The notes under the pieces are model-generated. The model worked only from the letters and a program-made list of their open reading frames with translations. It was not told where the DNA came from and searched no databases. From an uncultured Lachnospiraceae bacterium (lineage in GTDB: Bacteria; Bacillota; Clostridia; Lachnospirales; Lachnospiraceae): a DNA stretch of 45,185 nucleotides. Each line of letters begins with the position of its first letter. The stretch's first letter is position 1. This document shows, in pieces, positions 23,754-31,014 of this stretch. The stretch covers positions 1 through 45,185 of the forward strand of contig CAMWMS010000003.1 of NCBI GenBank assembly GCA_947175435.1. Reading direction: 5' to 3'. Both the position numbers and the translations under genes were made by a program.

Positions 23754-24755
23754 GTGATTAAAAAACTGTATGTGAACAAAATTATACAAAGATTAATCAG
23801 AATAATAATCATCTGTATAATTGTAGTGTCAGTGTTGATATTTAGTGGTGTTGCAATAGCTCATTCAGTAGTTTTTTCAAGGGCAGATTATGATAAGTAT
23901 GATTCAGATTATTATTTTGTTTACGATGATATTGACAAGGAGAAATATCCACGTGAGCAGATGATTGTACAATCCGCAAAAAATGATATTTCTGCATTTC
24001 TTTATACAGTCGATAATACGAAAGGATTGATAGTAGTAGCACCCGGACACAGAGATGCTAATGATATCAAACTTTACGAAATACGATATTTTGTTGATGC
24101 CGGATATTCGGTTGTATGTCTTGATTATACTGGATGTTACACAAGTGGCGGCAATAGTATGAGGGGATACAGTCAGAGTGTTTACGACATTAATGCACTT
24201 CTTAATTACATTGAGACAGATGAAAGATTTGCAGATATGCCAATTTACCTTTTTGGCCATAGCATGGGCGCGTATGCAGTTTGTACAGAGCTTCAGTTTG
24301 GTCACAATATTGCGAAGGTAGTTGCGGCATCTGGGTTTGATACTCCTAAAGAACAGTGGCAATATTCGATAAAACGCTACAGTGGAATATTTTATCCGAT
24401 TATCAAACCGTTCAATTCGTTGTTCATTCATCTGAAGTATGGAGATGATAAAGATTTGTCCGCGGTTGATGGAATCAATTCTGTGTCGATTCCTATTTTG
24501 GTTATCAGTGCGGAAGAAGATTCTTTTTATGGTGGAAAGAGTCCGATTTACGAGCGGCAAAATGAAATTACGAATTTAAATTGCAAATTTATGCTGATGG
24601 ATGAGGAAAATCACAATGGTCACTATGACTATTTTCTGACTGACGCTGCATTAGAGTATGAGGCTGAAAATCCGATGCCGCCTATTGATAAAGAATTGTA
24701 TATGGAGCATGATGTAGATGTCATGAATATGATAATTGAGTTTTTTGATAACTGA
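23754..24755 (+). CDS. membrane-anchored alpha/beta hydrolase
   Basis: About 333 residues: an N-terminal membrane helix (about 12-35, IIIICIIVVSVLIFSGVAIA) and an alpha/beta hydrolase fold. The nucleophile elbow is GHSMGAYA; ISAEEDSFYGG offers the acid and ENHNGHYDYF the histidine of the triad. YSVVCLDYTGCYTSGGNSMR resembles the oxyanion region of serine aminopeptidase-like lipases. It is predicted to face outside. The start is unclear: AAGGAAG touches a TTG at 23739 and lies 15 bases before this GTG; there is no nearby ATG. The base composition is lower in GC than its neighbours. A terminator lies at 24862. Confidence 0.8.
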   Translation: MIKKLYVNKIIQRLIRIIIICIIVVSVLIFSGVAIAHSVVFSRADYDKYDSDYYFVYDDIDKEKYPREQMIVQSAKNDISAFLYTVDNTKGLIVVAPGHRDANDIKLYEIRYFVDAGYSVVCLDYTGCYTSGGNSMRGYSQSVYDINALLNYIETDERFADMPIYLFGHSMGAYAVCTELQFGHNIAKVVAASGFDTPKEQWQYSIKRYSGIFYPIIKPFNSLFIHLKYGDDKDLSAVDGINSVSIPILVISAEEDSFYGGKSPIYERQNEITNLNCKFMLMDEENHNGHYDYFLTDAALEYEAENPMPPIDKELYMEHDVDVMNMIIEFFDN

Positions 24756-24861
24756 CAATAGAGGAGAAAATTTGGTTTGAAAAAGCCTGTAAAATGCTTG
24801 GAACGTCTGTAGTAGAATGCAAGAAATCCAAGCAGCAAGCGACATTATAAGAGATTAAAAT

Positions 24862-24893
24862 GCACTGAACATGTTTAAGTTTAGTGCGTTTTT
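24862..24893 (+). terminator. terminator after the alpha/beta hydrolase
   Basis: GCACTGAAC and GTTTAGTGC pair (one wobble) around a short loop and are followed by GTTTTTC. Confidence 0.75.
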
Positions 24894-25041
24894 CATGTCA
24901 CCAATCTGTTTCCTGCCGTTTTCCTATGTGTTTCTTTCCATTTTGCAGACACTTGGATAAAATAAAATTATAAAACCAAAAAGGTGCATGCATATGGTTA
25001 TATTTAGGAGACATATGATAAGCAGAACGGAGGCTTTTATG

Positions 25042-25908
25042 ATGCAGATCGAGTTTGGAGAGAAGTTAAAGAAATGCAGAGAAGAAAAAGGAATGACACA
25101 GCAGACACTGGCAAACCAGCTCTATGTCACAAGACAGGCAGTGTCACGGTGGGAATGCGGGGCGCGTTACCCCGATTTAATTACGGCGAAACGCATTGCA
25201 GAGGAGCTTGAAATATCCTTGGATGAACTGGTATCGGGTGAAAAAAATGTTCGCGATATAGAGAAAGAAGCCGTGATCACGGCCTCTGCTCCGTTATTGA
25301 TTCAGACTGCGCTGTATGCTGTGGCATGTGTACCCTTTCTGTTAATGGGTCTTTTTGAGATTATAAGCGTTATTCCGCGGGGATCAGTATCCAATGCGGC
25401 AGATACAGAAATAAACATATGGATGGTAAGAGCCATAGCGTACAATTTTGTATATCTTGTACTAATGGGAATCGGATTATATTATTCCGTACGCAATAAG
25501 CTGTCTCCCCGTCGGGTCGGATGGATTATGAGTGTCTGCTTATGGGCGAAAGGTGCAGTGTATTTCGCGATTCTCTTGCATATGTTACCGATGCTTATGA
25601 AAGGTAACGGTACATTGACTTTGGATTCTAAGTTGTATGTTTTATTTTATTGTGTTGCGCCGTTTATTATTCTAGGATTTTTTAATAATAAGAGGCATTT
25701 GAATGTCAAATATATCTATGCGGTTGTTATCATTATGATTGCGTTCTATTTTCGTTCGTTGTACGTTTACTGGAACTTTTCTTCAGATTTTTTTGATTTG
25801 GGCGGTATAGTAGACCTGATCAATGTTATTGGAGATTTAGCGTATATCCTGCTTCTTGCCTTTCAGTCATATACTCTGAACAGAAAACGCGCGGCTGCAA
25901 ATTCATAG
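25042..25908 (+). CDS. XRE-type HTH regulator fused to a membrane domain
   Basis: A 288-residue protein. Residues 1-65 are a helix-turn-helix (KCREEKGMTQQTLANQLYVT, RQAVSRWECGARYPDL). Residues 85-280 hold about six hydrophobic helices. Such HTH-membrane fusions are common in Lachnospiraceae and are thought to tie transcription to an envelope signal; the target is unknown. CGGAGG eight bases upstream supports this ATG; another ATG sits three bases earlier. The last codons overlap a CG-rich hairpin that is the terminator of the convergent exonuclease gene. Confidence 0.88.
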   Translation: MQIEFGEKLKKCREEKGMTQQTLANQLYVTRQAVSRWECGARYPDLITAKRIAEELEISLDELVSGEKNVRDIEKEAVITASAPLLIQTALYAVACVPFLLMGLFEIISVIPRGSVSNAADTEINIWMVRAIAYNFVYLVLMGIGLYYSVRNKLSPRRVGWIMSVCLWAKGAVYFAILLHMLPMLMKGNGTLTLDSKLYVLFYCVAPFIILGFFNNKRHLNVKYIYAVVIIMIAFYFRSLYVYWNFSSDFFDLGGIVDLINVIGDLAYILLLAFQSYTLNRKRAAANS

Positions 25909-25915
25909 CCGCGCG
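25881..25915 (-). terminator. terminator of the exodeoxyribonuclease III gene, inside the convergent coding end
   Basis: CGCGCGGCT (25888-25896) and AGCCGCGCG (25907-25915) pair; on the minus strand TTTTCTG follows. The hairpin includes the last codons and stop of the convergent HTH-membrane gene. Confidence 0.75.
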
Positions 25916-25930
25916 AAACCGGTTAAAGCA

Positions 25931-26683
25931 CTATTTGATAATCAGTCCCACTGGACAGTGATCGGAACCCATCACATCTTTGTAGATCAGTGCATCCTGC
26001 AATCTGTCTTTCAGAGACTCCGACACAAGAAAATAGTCAATACGCCATCCGGCATTCTTGGCTCTGGCGCTAAAACGATACGACCACCATGAGTAAGCGC
26101 CCTCTAAGTCCGGATAAAAATATCGGAAAGTGTCAATAAATCCCGCTTCCGTCAGAGTTGTGAATTTTGTTCGTTCTTCATCCGTAAAACCGGCATTCAT
26201 GCGGTTCGTTTTCGGATTTTTCAGATCAATCTCTTTATGTGCCACGTTCAGATCACCGCAGAAGATTACAGGCTTCTTCTCCTCCAGTTTTTTCAGATAA
26301 GATAAAAAGTCTTCCTCCCATTGCATACGGTAGTCCAATCTTGCCAATTCATTCTGAGAGTTGGGTGTATACACGGTGATAATATAAAAATCCGGATATT
26401 CCAAAGTAATCACACGTCCTTCATGGTCGTGTTCTTCAATGCCGATCCCATAGGAAATCGAAAGAGGTTCCTCCTTCGTAAAAACAGCAGTTCCCGAATA
26501 CCCCTTCTTCTCTGCATAATTCCAATATTGATGATAACCCGGAAGATCCAAGTCGATCTGCCCCTCCTGCAGTTTCGTCTCCTGCACACAGAAGATATCC
26601 GCATCCTCTGCCTGAACGAAATCCAAAAATCCCTTACCGACACAAGCCCTTAATCCGTTCACATTCCAAGATATAAATTTCAT
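25931..26683 (-). CDS. xth: exodeoxyribonuclease III (ExoA/Xth family AP endonuclease)
   Basis: A 250-residue endonuclease/exonuclease/phosphatase-fold enzyme for base excision repair: it cuts DNA 5' of abasic sites and has 3'-5' exonuclease and 3' phosphatase activity. Motifs in order: [19 protein letters not shown] (metal-binding Glu), [21 protein letters not shown] (Asp, Asn), [32 protein letters not shown] and the terminal GSDHCPVGL (Asp-His pair). Full length. The start is the ATG nine bases after AAAGGA; an ATG directly touching that site at 26692 cannot use it. Monocistronic, with its own terminator. Confidence 0.95.
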   Translation of the reverse strand: MKFISWNVNGLRACVGKGFLDFVQAEDADIFCVQETKLQEGQIDLDLPGYHQYWNYAEKKGYSGTAVFTKEEPLSISYGIGIEEHDHEGRVITLEYPDFYIITVYTPNSQNELARLDYRMQWEEDFLSYLKKLEEKKPVIFCGDLNVAHKEIDLKNPKTNRMNAGFTDEERTKFTTLTEAGFIDTFRYFYPDLEGAYSWWSYRFSARAKNAGWRIDYFLVSESLKDRLQDALIYKDVMGSDHCPVGLIIK

Positions 26684-26860
26684 AACATCCATTCCTTTCG
26701 TGTCCTTATTTTTTATATGTACCTTATTTTTATATCCATTCTTTTCATTTCGTTCAAGTTACAAAACTCCATGAAAATTATTGTTTTTCAACTTTAGTAT
26801 ACTTTATTATTAACGTCCGGCCAGGCAGATTGTGTAAGCTGCCTTCACAGCCTCAATCTC

Positions 26861-27916
26861 TTATTCATAATACTCATTAATCAACTCCTCTACAATCTCC
26901 TGCGAAAATGCATACATCCCGTCCAACCGTGCCCCATAATTATCTATCGTCAGCCGCTCCTCCCCTTTTGCCAGCTTATCATAGACATAATAGTTAATAT
27001 CCTTAGAAAAGTGAATCATGTCCATGTAGTTATCCAGATTCGTAATAATCTCCCGATCGTCCTGATAAAAGTAGATTTCCACATTATCATATTGCAAGAG
27101 TGCCTTTACAGCCTGTTTCTCGTTATAGATCACGGCGTCTCTCTCACCGCTGCGGTATGCGTTATCCCACCACAGCATAGAGTAAGGTGAAAAGAAGAAT
27201 TTAAAAGTAGTCTCCGGATGCGCCTCTACCTGTGCTGTGAGAAGTGCAATATTACCGGTAAGTTCCGTGGTGTTTGCGGTTTCCGGCTGCATATTTTTGA
27301 CAGAGGGAAGGCGGGTATATAAGCCCATCGCCATATCCTGTCCGAAATATTTCCATTGTGCCCAATTGTAGGAGTCGCCTTCATTGTAATCACCGATAAA
27401 AGAATAGGCCAGCATATAAGGAAGCTTTTCCATCAACACGTCCTTATTGAGTACATAGGAATAATCATTGAAAGGATTCTTATCATATAAGTACATCGGG
27501 CAGCCTGTAGACACGTAGGTGGGTTCGATTCTTGCCGACAGGGAAGAAGGATCAATATTGTAGAAAACATATTTCAAGTCATGTCCTTCATAGGCATTAT
27601 CTAACAGATAACACAAATCTGCGGTGGCGCCGTAAGAGCGGATCGCCTTGATTGTCGTACAATCAAACCCCTCATCAAACCAGTAATTGTTATAATTTTC
27701 ACAGACCGAAGATCCCACGATCAGCGCATCATAATCGAAGGTGCGCAGCGTGCCGATACACTGATATTCCTTGTCAGTCAGCACCGCCTTCAGTCCCGGC
27801 AGCGGTTTGTGGTATTGATAAAAAGGGTCAAAGATTACCACTACAGCAATGACTGCTGCCAGAAGAATACTCATCCGTATGAAAAAAGATTTAATAAATT
27901 TCTTATCTGTATCCAT
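26861..27916 (-). CDS. SGNH-like (AlgJ/DltD-type) acyltransferase partner of the MBOAT protein
   Basis: A 351-residue protein with one N-terminal membrane helix (about 9-29) and an extracellular SGNH-like domain. ALIVGSSVCENY gives the nucleophile (S69 or S70) and D299/H302 in YMDMIHFS give the DxxH pair typical of SGNH acyltransferases and esterases. Proteins of this kind take acyl groups exported by an MBOAT partner and place them on surface polymers. The MBOAT gene lies directly upstream (116-base gap) on the same strand. GGAAGG ten bases before the ATG supports the start. The target polymer is not shown. Confidence 0.8.
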   Translation of the reverse strand: MDTDKKFIKSFFIRMSILLAAVIAVVVIFDPFYQYHKPLPGLKAVLTDKEYQCIGTLRTFDYDALIVGSSVCENYNNYWFDEGFDCTTIKAIRSYGATADLCYLLDNAYEGHDLKYVFYNIDPSSLSARIEPTYVSTGCPMYLYDKNPFNDYSYVLNKDVLMEKLPYMLAYSFIGDYNEGDSYNWAQWKYFGQDMAMGLYTRLPSVKNMQPETANTTELTGNIALLTAQVEAHPETTFKFFFSPYSMLWWDNAYRSGERDAVIYNEKQAVKALLQYDNVEIYFYQDDREIITNLDNYMDMIHFSKDINYYVYDKLAKGEERLTIDNYGARLDGMYAFSQEIVEELINEYYE

Positions 27917-28032
27917 ATGTTTTATACCTTCCTATAGACTCAGTTCCATGTAAGCAAAAAATTATGCCATACATAATGTCAGGCGCATTCGGTTTAACAT
28001 AATGATATCATTTGCGAATGACTGAGCGATTA

Positions 28033-29574
28033 CTAAAAATTGAAATACAAGAACGTACTCACCTGAGACAAAGATACAATACACCATATTAATAGAATAC
28101 AGATGATCCAACATCTCTTTGAAGTCAGTTCCCCGCGCATGGATCGCTCATAGGCATTGGGTCTGAATACCAGATAAAATGCCAGCGCAAACAATAAAAA
28201 CATGACAATCAGATACAGGTACCCGGCCAGATTCGGCGCTGCCATATCCAGGGCTTGTCCGATCACGTAGATTTCAGAAACATTAAGCTGGGCCGCGACC
28301 TCGAAAATTTTGCCCGTATAGCTTCCGGAGAAAAGATTTTTGAATAGTTGGATCGCCGCGATCATACTTCCGCTTCGAAAGAAAAAGAGCGACATATTAA
28401 ACAATGTAAAAGTGAAGATCCAGCCCAGCCATGCGGGAATATGGAAAAGTGCTGGTCTCTTCTCATCCCGTCCTTTAATACCGATGATTCCCAGATTGTC
28501 CCAGACAACCAATAGTCCGTGTATAGCGCCCCATGCCACATAAGTCCAGGCAGCTCCATGCCACAGTCCGCTTAAGAGGAAGATGATGAAGGTGTTGATA
28601 AGCATACGCATCCGGCCCTTCCTGCTGCCGCCCAGCGGAATATATACATAGGTGATGAAGAAGCGGGAGAGGGTGATATGCCATCTCTGCCAGAATTCTT
28701 TAATAGTGCACGCGCGATAGGGTGAATCGAAATTAACGGGTAGTTCAATATTGAACATCCTGCCAAGCCCGATCGCCATATCGGAATAGCCGCTGAAGTC
28801 AAAGTATAGTTCGAATGTGTAGGACAAGATCACCGCTACCGTGGAGATGCTGTCCAAGGAAAAGGTCTGTGCAAATCCATAGTTAGCTGCCAATGCAAAG
28901 GTGTCCGCCAACAGTACCTTCTTGGCAAGCCCAAGCACAAACAGATAAATACCGCGGGAAAAAGAAGCCGCGTTAAAGCTGCGCCTGGAAGTATCTTCAA
29001 ACTGCGGGATCATTTCTTTATATAAGACGATCGGACCCGCGATCAACTGTGGGAAAAAAGTGACGAAAGTAATGTAATTAATCAGGGAATAGTGTTCGCA
29101 TTTTCCCAGTGCCCTGTCAATAATAAAGGACAGTTGCTGGAAGGTAAAGAAACTGATCCCAAGCGGCAACAGGATATGCTTCAGCGTGAAATCCGTGTGA
29201 AAAGCATGATTAATATTTTCAATAAAAAAATCATAATACTTAAAGTAAAAGAGAATGCCCAGATTAAGGATGATTCCCGTAATCAGACCGACCCGATTCC
29301 TTATATGGTGTGTCGATACGGTCTGCTGCACGCCGTCTGCACCGGAGGGATCTGCGGGAATCCGTGTCAGCAGGTAGCTTAACAGGTAGTTTACTCCGAT
29401 ACTGCACAATATGATCGCCAGATAACGGACGTTGAAATAGCCATAGAACCAGAGGGACATTCCCGCCAGAAATACATTTGCAAGAGTGTATTTCCCATAG
29501 TAATTCAGTCCATACCATCCTAAAAGCGTTAATGGTAAAAATATGAAGATAAAAATATACGAGTTAAATAACAT
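28033..29574 (-). CDS. MBOAT family O-acyltransferase (AlgI/DltB-like)
   Basis: A 513-residue membrane protein with about eleven helices. The MBOAT core is clear: GISFFTFQQLSFIIDRALGK, FVTFFPQLIAGPIV, YFDFSGYSDMAIGLGRMFNI, FWQRWHITLSRFFITYVYIP, LGGSRKG and LSGLWHGAAWTYVAWG with the catalytic His (H339). These enzymes move acyl (usually acetyl) groups across the membrane for transfer to extracellular glycans or teichoic acids, working with an SGNH protein, here encoded next. A weak AGGA site lies 12 bases before the ATG. In the 5' region a 7-2-7 inverted repeat AAAAATA-CA-TATTTTT (29608-29623) lies near the start and may be regulatory. Confidence 0.92.
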   Translation of the reverse strand: MLFNSYIFIFIFLPLTLLGWYGLNYYGKYTLANVFLAGMSLWFYGYFNVRYLAIILCSIGVNYLLSYLLTRIPADPSGADGVQQTVSTHHIRNRVGLITGIILNLGILFYFKYYDFFIENINHAFHTDFTLKHILLPLGISFFTFQQLSFIIDRALGKCEHYSLINYITFVTFFPQLIAGPIVLYKEMIPQFEDTSRRSFNAASFSRGIYLFVLGLAKKVLLADTFALAANYGFAQTFSLDSISTVAVILSYTFELYFDFSGYSDMAIGLGRMFNIELPVNFDSPYRACTIKEFWQRWHITLSRFFITYVYIPLGGSRKGRMRMLINTFIIFLLSGLWHGAAWTYVAWGAIHGLLVVWDNLGIIGIKGRDEKRPALFHIPAWLGWIFTFTLFNMSLFFFRSGSMIAAIQLFKNLFSGSYTGKIFEVAAQLNVSEIYVIGQALDMAAPNLAGYLYLIVMFLLFALAFYLVFRPNAYERSMRGELTSKRCWIICILLIWCIVSLSQVSTFLYFNF

Positions 29575-29660
29575 ATGGGTATGAAATCCTTTTGCTACAT
29601 TTACTGTAAAAATACATATTTTTCTAATAAAGGCAGAAACTAGTTACTGCAGAGTTCTCT

Positions 29661-29690
29661 TTGACAAGCGGCAGCATGCTAGTATAGTAT
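29661..29690 (+). promoter_or_regulatory. sigma-A promoter of the structured leader and DUF4358 lipoprotein
   Basis: A perfect TTGACA (29661-29666) is followed by TATAGT after 16 bases or TAGTAT after 18. The start point would be near 29696, about 40 bases before the structured element, which therefore lies in the 5' leader of the gene at 29981. Confidence 0.7.
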
Positions 29691-29732
29691 ACATCCTATT
29701 TGGCATATATAAACAGTCGAAAGGATAAATAC

Positions 29733-29907
29733 AGGTAACTATTCAGTACGGGTCGAAGCATTTACTGCTGAGACCGTAAGAATATGATTCAGCGAGCAAA
29801 ATTCCATCGTCGAAGACGGTTTTAAGCGCCGGTGGCGCTTGGTTAGAACGGACCGAAGACTTTAGGATGGATTTTGCAACGTAACTGTGAAGGTACTGAA
29901 CAGTTCA
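29733..29907 (+). ncRNA. structured leader RNA candidate (riboswitch-like or mobile repeat), family unknown
   Basis: About 170 bases with strong nested pairing. P1: 29737-29749 with 29893-29905 (12 of 13 pairs). P2: GGTCGAAGCA/TGCTGAGACC at 29751-29760 and 29766-29775, with tandem G-A pairs and a 5-base loop. A small GAAT/ATTC hairpin at 29780-29790. P3: 29796-29808 with 29866-29877 (12 pairs, one bulge). P4 inside it: AAGCGCC/GGCGCTT with a 3-base loop. AACTGT at 29883 can pair perfectly with ACAGTT at 29900, which competes with P1. A promoter lies upstream and a lipoprotein gene 74 bases downstream. I match it to no RNA family I know. Confidence 0.6.
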
Positions 29908-29980
29908 AATACAGTATATCAAATAGAGGGGACAGAAACAATAAAGAAGATTAAACTAAGACGGAGGGAAACAGACAGAT

Positions 29981-30610
29981 ATGAAAAAAAACAGGAGAAG
30001 AATGGTTACAACTATTTTACTCATAGCATTGTGTGTTACAACAGGGTGCAGTAATGAGCTGCCGGAAGATGAACTGGTAGGCAACGGTCAAGCATTTGAA
30101 ATGCAGAAGATCAGCGACGATCTGCAGGCAAGTAATTTTCCTTTTCAGGATAAGGAAAAGTTTGTGACGTTGACGCAGTTAAAAGACAGTGTCAAGGAAT
30201 TGATGGGTGATCAATACTGGCCGGAGGTGGATCTGACTAAAGAAGAACTGGAGAAGAAGACTGGGATCACGGAAGACATGTATGTGGACTTTCTGGCCGA
30301 GAAACAGGTTATGGATTCTCATATAGACACGATGATCATTATTCATGCCAAGGAGACAGAGGTGGGAGCGGTCGAGGCGGCATTGGAGAGATATCGTGAA
30401 AAGATAATTGAGGAAAACAATAACTATCCCCAGAATCTGTGTAAGGCACAAGCTTCCCGCATGGAGACAATAGAAAACTATGTCTGTTTCGTGCAGTTGG
30501 GCGCCGATACCACGATTGTTGCCGATAAGGGCGAGGACGAGATTATCGCCTACTGTCAGGAGGAAAACGAGCGGGCATTGTATGTTTTGGAAAAAGAGAT
30601 TCTGGAATAA
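29981..30610 (+). CDS. DUF4358 domain lipoprotein
   Basis: A 209-residue lipoprotein: KKNRRRM start, hydrophobic core, lipobox VTTGCSN with C23. The mature part follows DUF4358: a short FPFQDKEKF region, LTKEELEKKTGITEDMYVDF, then DTMIIIHAKETEVGAVEAAL, YREKII and ENYVCFVQLG. Function unknown. In Lachnospiraceae DUF4358 genes recur near MBOAT and SGNH acyl-transfer genes, as here, where they are divergent; a shared role in surface polymer acylation is a reasonable inference. GGAGGG lies about 12 bases before the ATG. Its leader contains the structured element at 29733-29907. Confidence 0.85.
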   Translation: MKKNRRRMVTTILLIALCVTTGCSNELPEDELVGNGQAFEMQKISDDLQASNFPFQDKEKFVTLTQLKDSVKELMGDQYWPEVDLTKEELEKKTGITEDMYVDFLAEKQVMDSHIDTMIIIHAKETEVGAVEAALERYREKIIEENNNYPQNLCKAQASRMETIENYVCFVQLGADTTIVADKGEDEIIAYCQEENERALYVLEKEILE

Positions 30611-30612
30611 GA

Positions 30613-30756
30613 GTGCAGCCGATTCGGATAGCCTACCGTATTTCCGATATCGGCGATAGATAACCCTGTCAGCTTTAAAAGTTCCGTTGCTTTTGTCATG
30701 CGGTAGGAGATGAGGAATTCAACGGTTTCTTTAGCACGCAGACCGTCGAATTCTAT
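30613..30756 (-). pseudogene. fragment of an AraC-family regulator (C-terminal HTH)
   Basis: Minus-strand translation gives 48 residues including EFLISYRMTKATELLKLTG and LSIADIGNTVGYPNRLH, the first part of an AraC C-terminal DNA-binding domain. The frame is closed by TGA on the upstream side, and past LH it runs into unrelated sequence antisense to the lipoprotein gene, losing the second HTH helix pair. No start or ligand domain is found, so this is a remnant. Confidence 0.6.
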
Positions 30757-30882
30757 TCATACATATTCCCATGGAATCTTGTGATCCGCAATTTAGGTAC
30801 ATACCTGATGGGGACAGCCTTCTTCTATTCGATGCCAGTTGATTGGCTTTTTGAATTTTTGCGGTTTGATGTAAGTTACTTC

Positions 30883-30911
30883 TTCTCATTTTATCAACGA
30901 TATGATATAAT
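30883..30911 (+). promoter_or_regulatory. promoter of the pullulanase gene
   Basis: TTCTCA (30883-30888), 17 bases, perfect TATAAT (30906-30911). The leader to the gene would be about 95 bases. The stretch 30760-30882 before it shows nothing I can name. Confidence 0.6.
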
Positions 30912-30914
30912 GAA

Positions 30915-30933
30915 GAAAATTTCGTAAATTTTC
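30915..30933. promoter_or_regulatory. operator-like 8-3-8 inverted repeat at the pullulanase start point
   Basis: GAAAATTT-CGT-AAATTTTC is a perfect inverted repeat starting four bases after the -10 box, so it would cover the transcription start. This is where a repressor of a starch-use gene would act; the regulator is not in the window. Confidence 0.5.
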
Positions 30934-31014
30934 GCAAATGATATCTATATAATCCTATGCGAAAAAAGTATACACAATGTAAGACGGACAAACATGTAGA
31001 GAAGGAGGTTCCTA

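Noticed and set aside
23904-24560. 218-residue minus-strand open frame opposite the alpha/beta hydrolase
   Set aside because: The plus-strand frame has a complete hydrolase fold with catalytic motifs; the antisense frame has none.
29751-29775. Kink-turn in the P2 hairpin
   Set aside because: Tandem G-A pairs are present, but the single unpaired G is not directly next to them as a three-base bulge, so I do not claim a kink-turn.
29733-29907. T-box leader, 6S RNA, SRP RNA, retron or tRNA
   Set aside because: GGTGG occurs, but only inside a tight GC hairpin and no T-box TGGNACCGCG bulge is seen. The fold is branched, not a single long hairpin as in 6S RNA. No SRP GGAA tetraloop core, no reverse transcriptase nearby, no CCA end.
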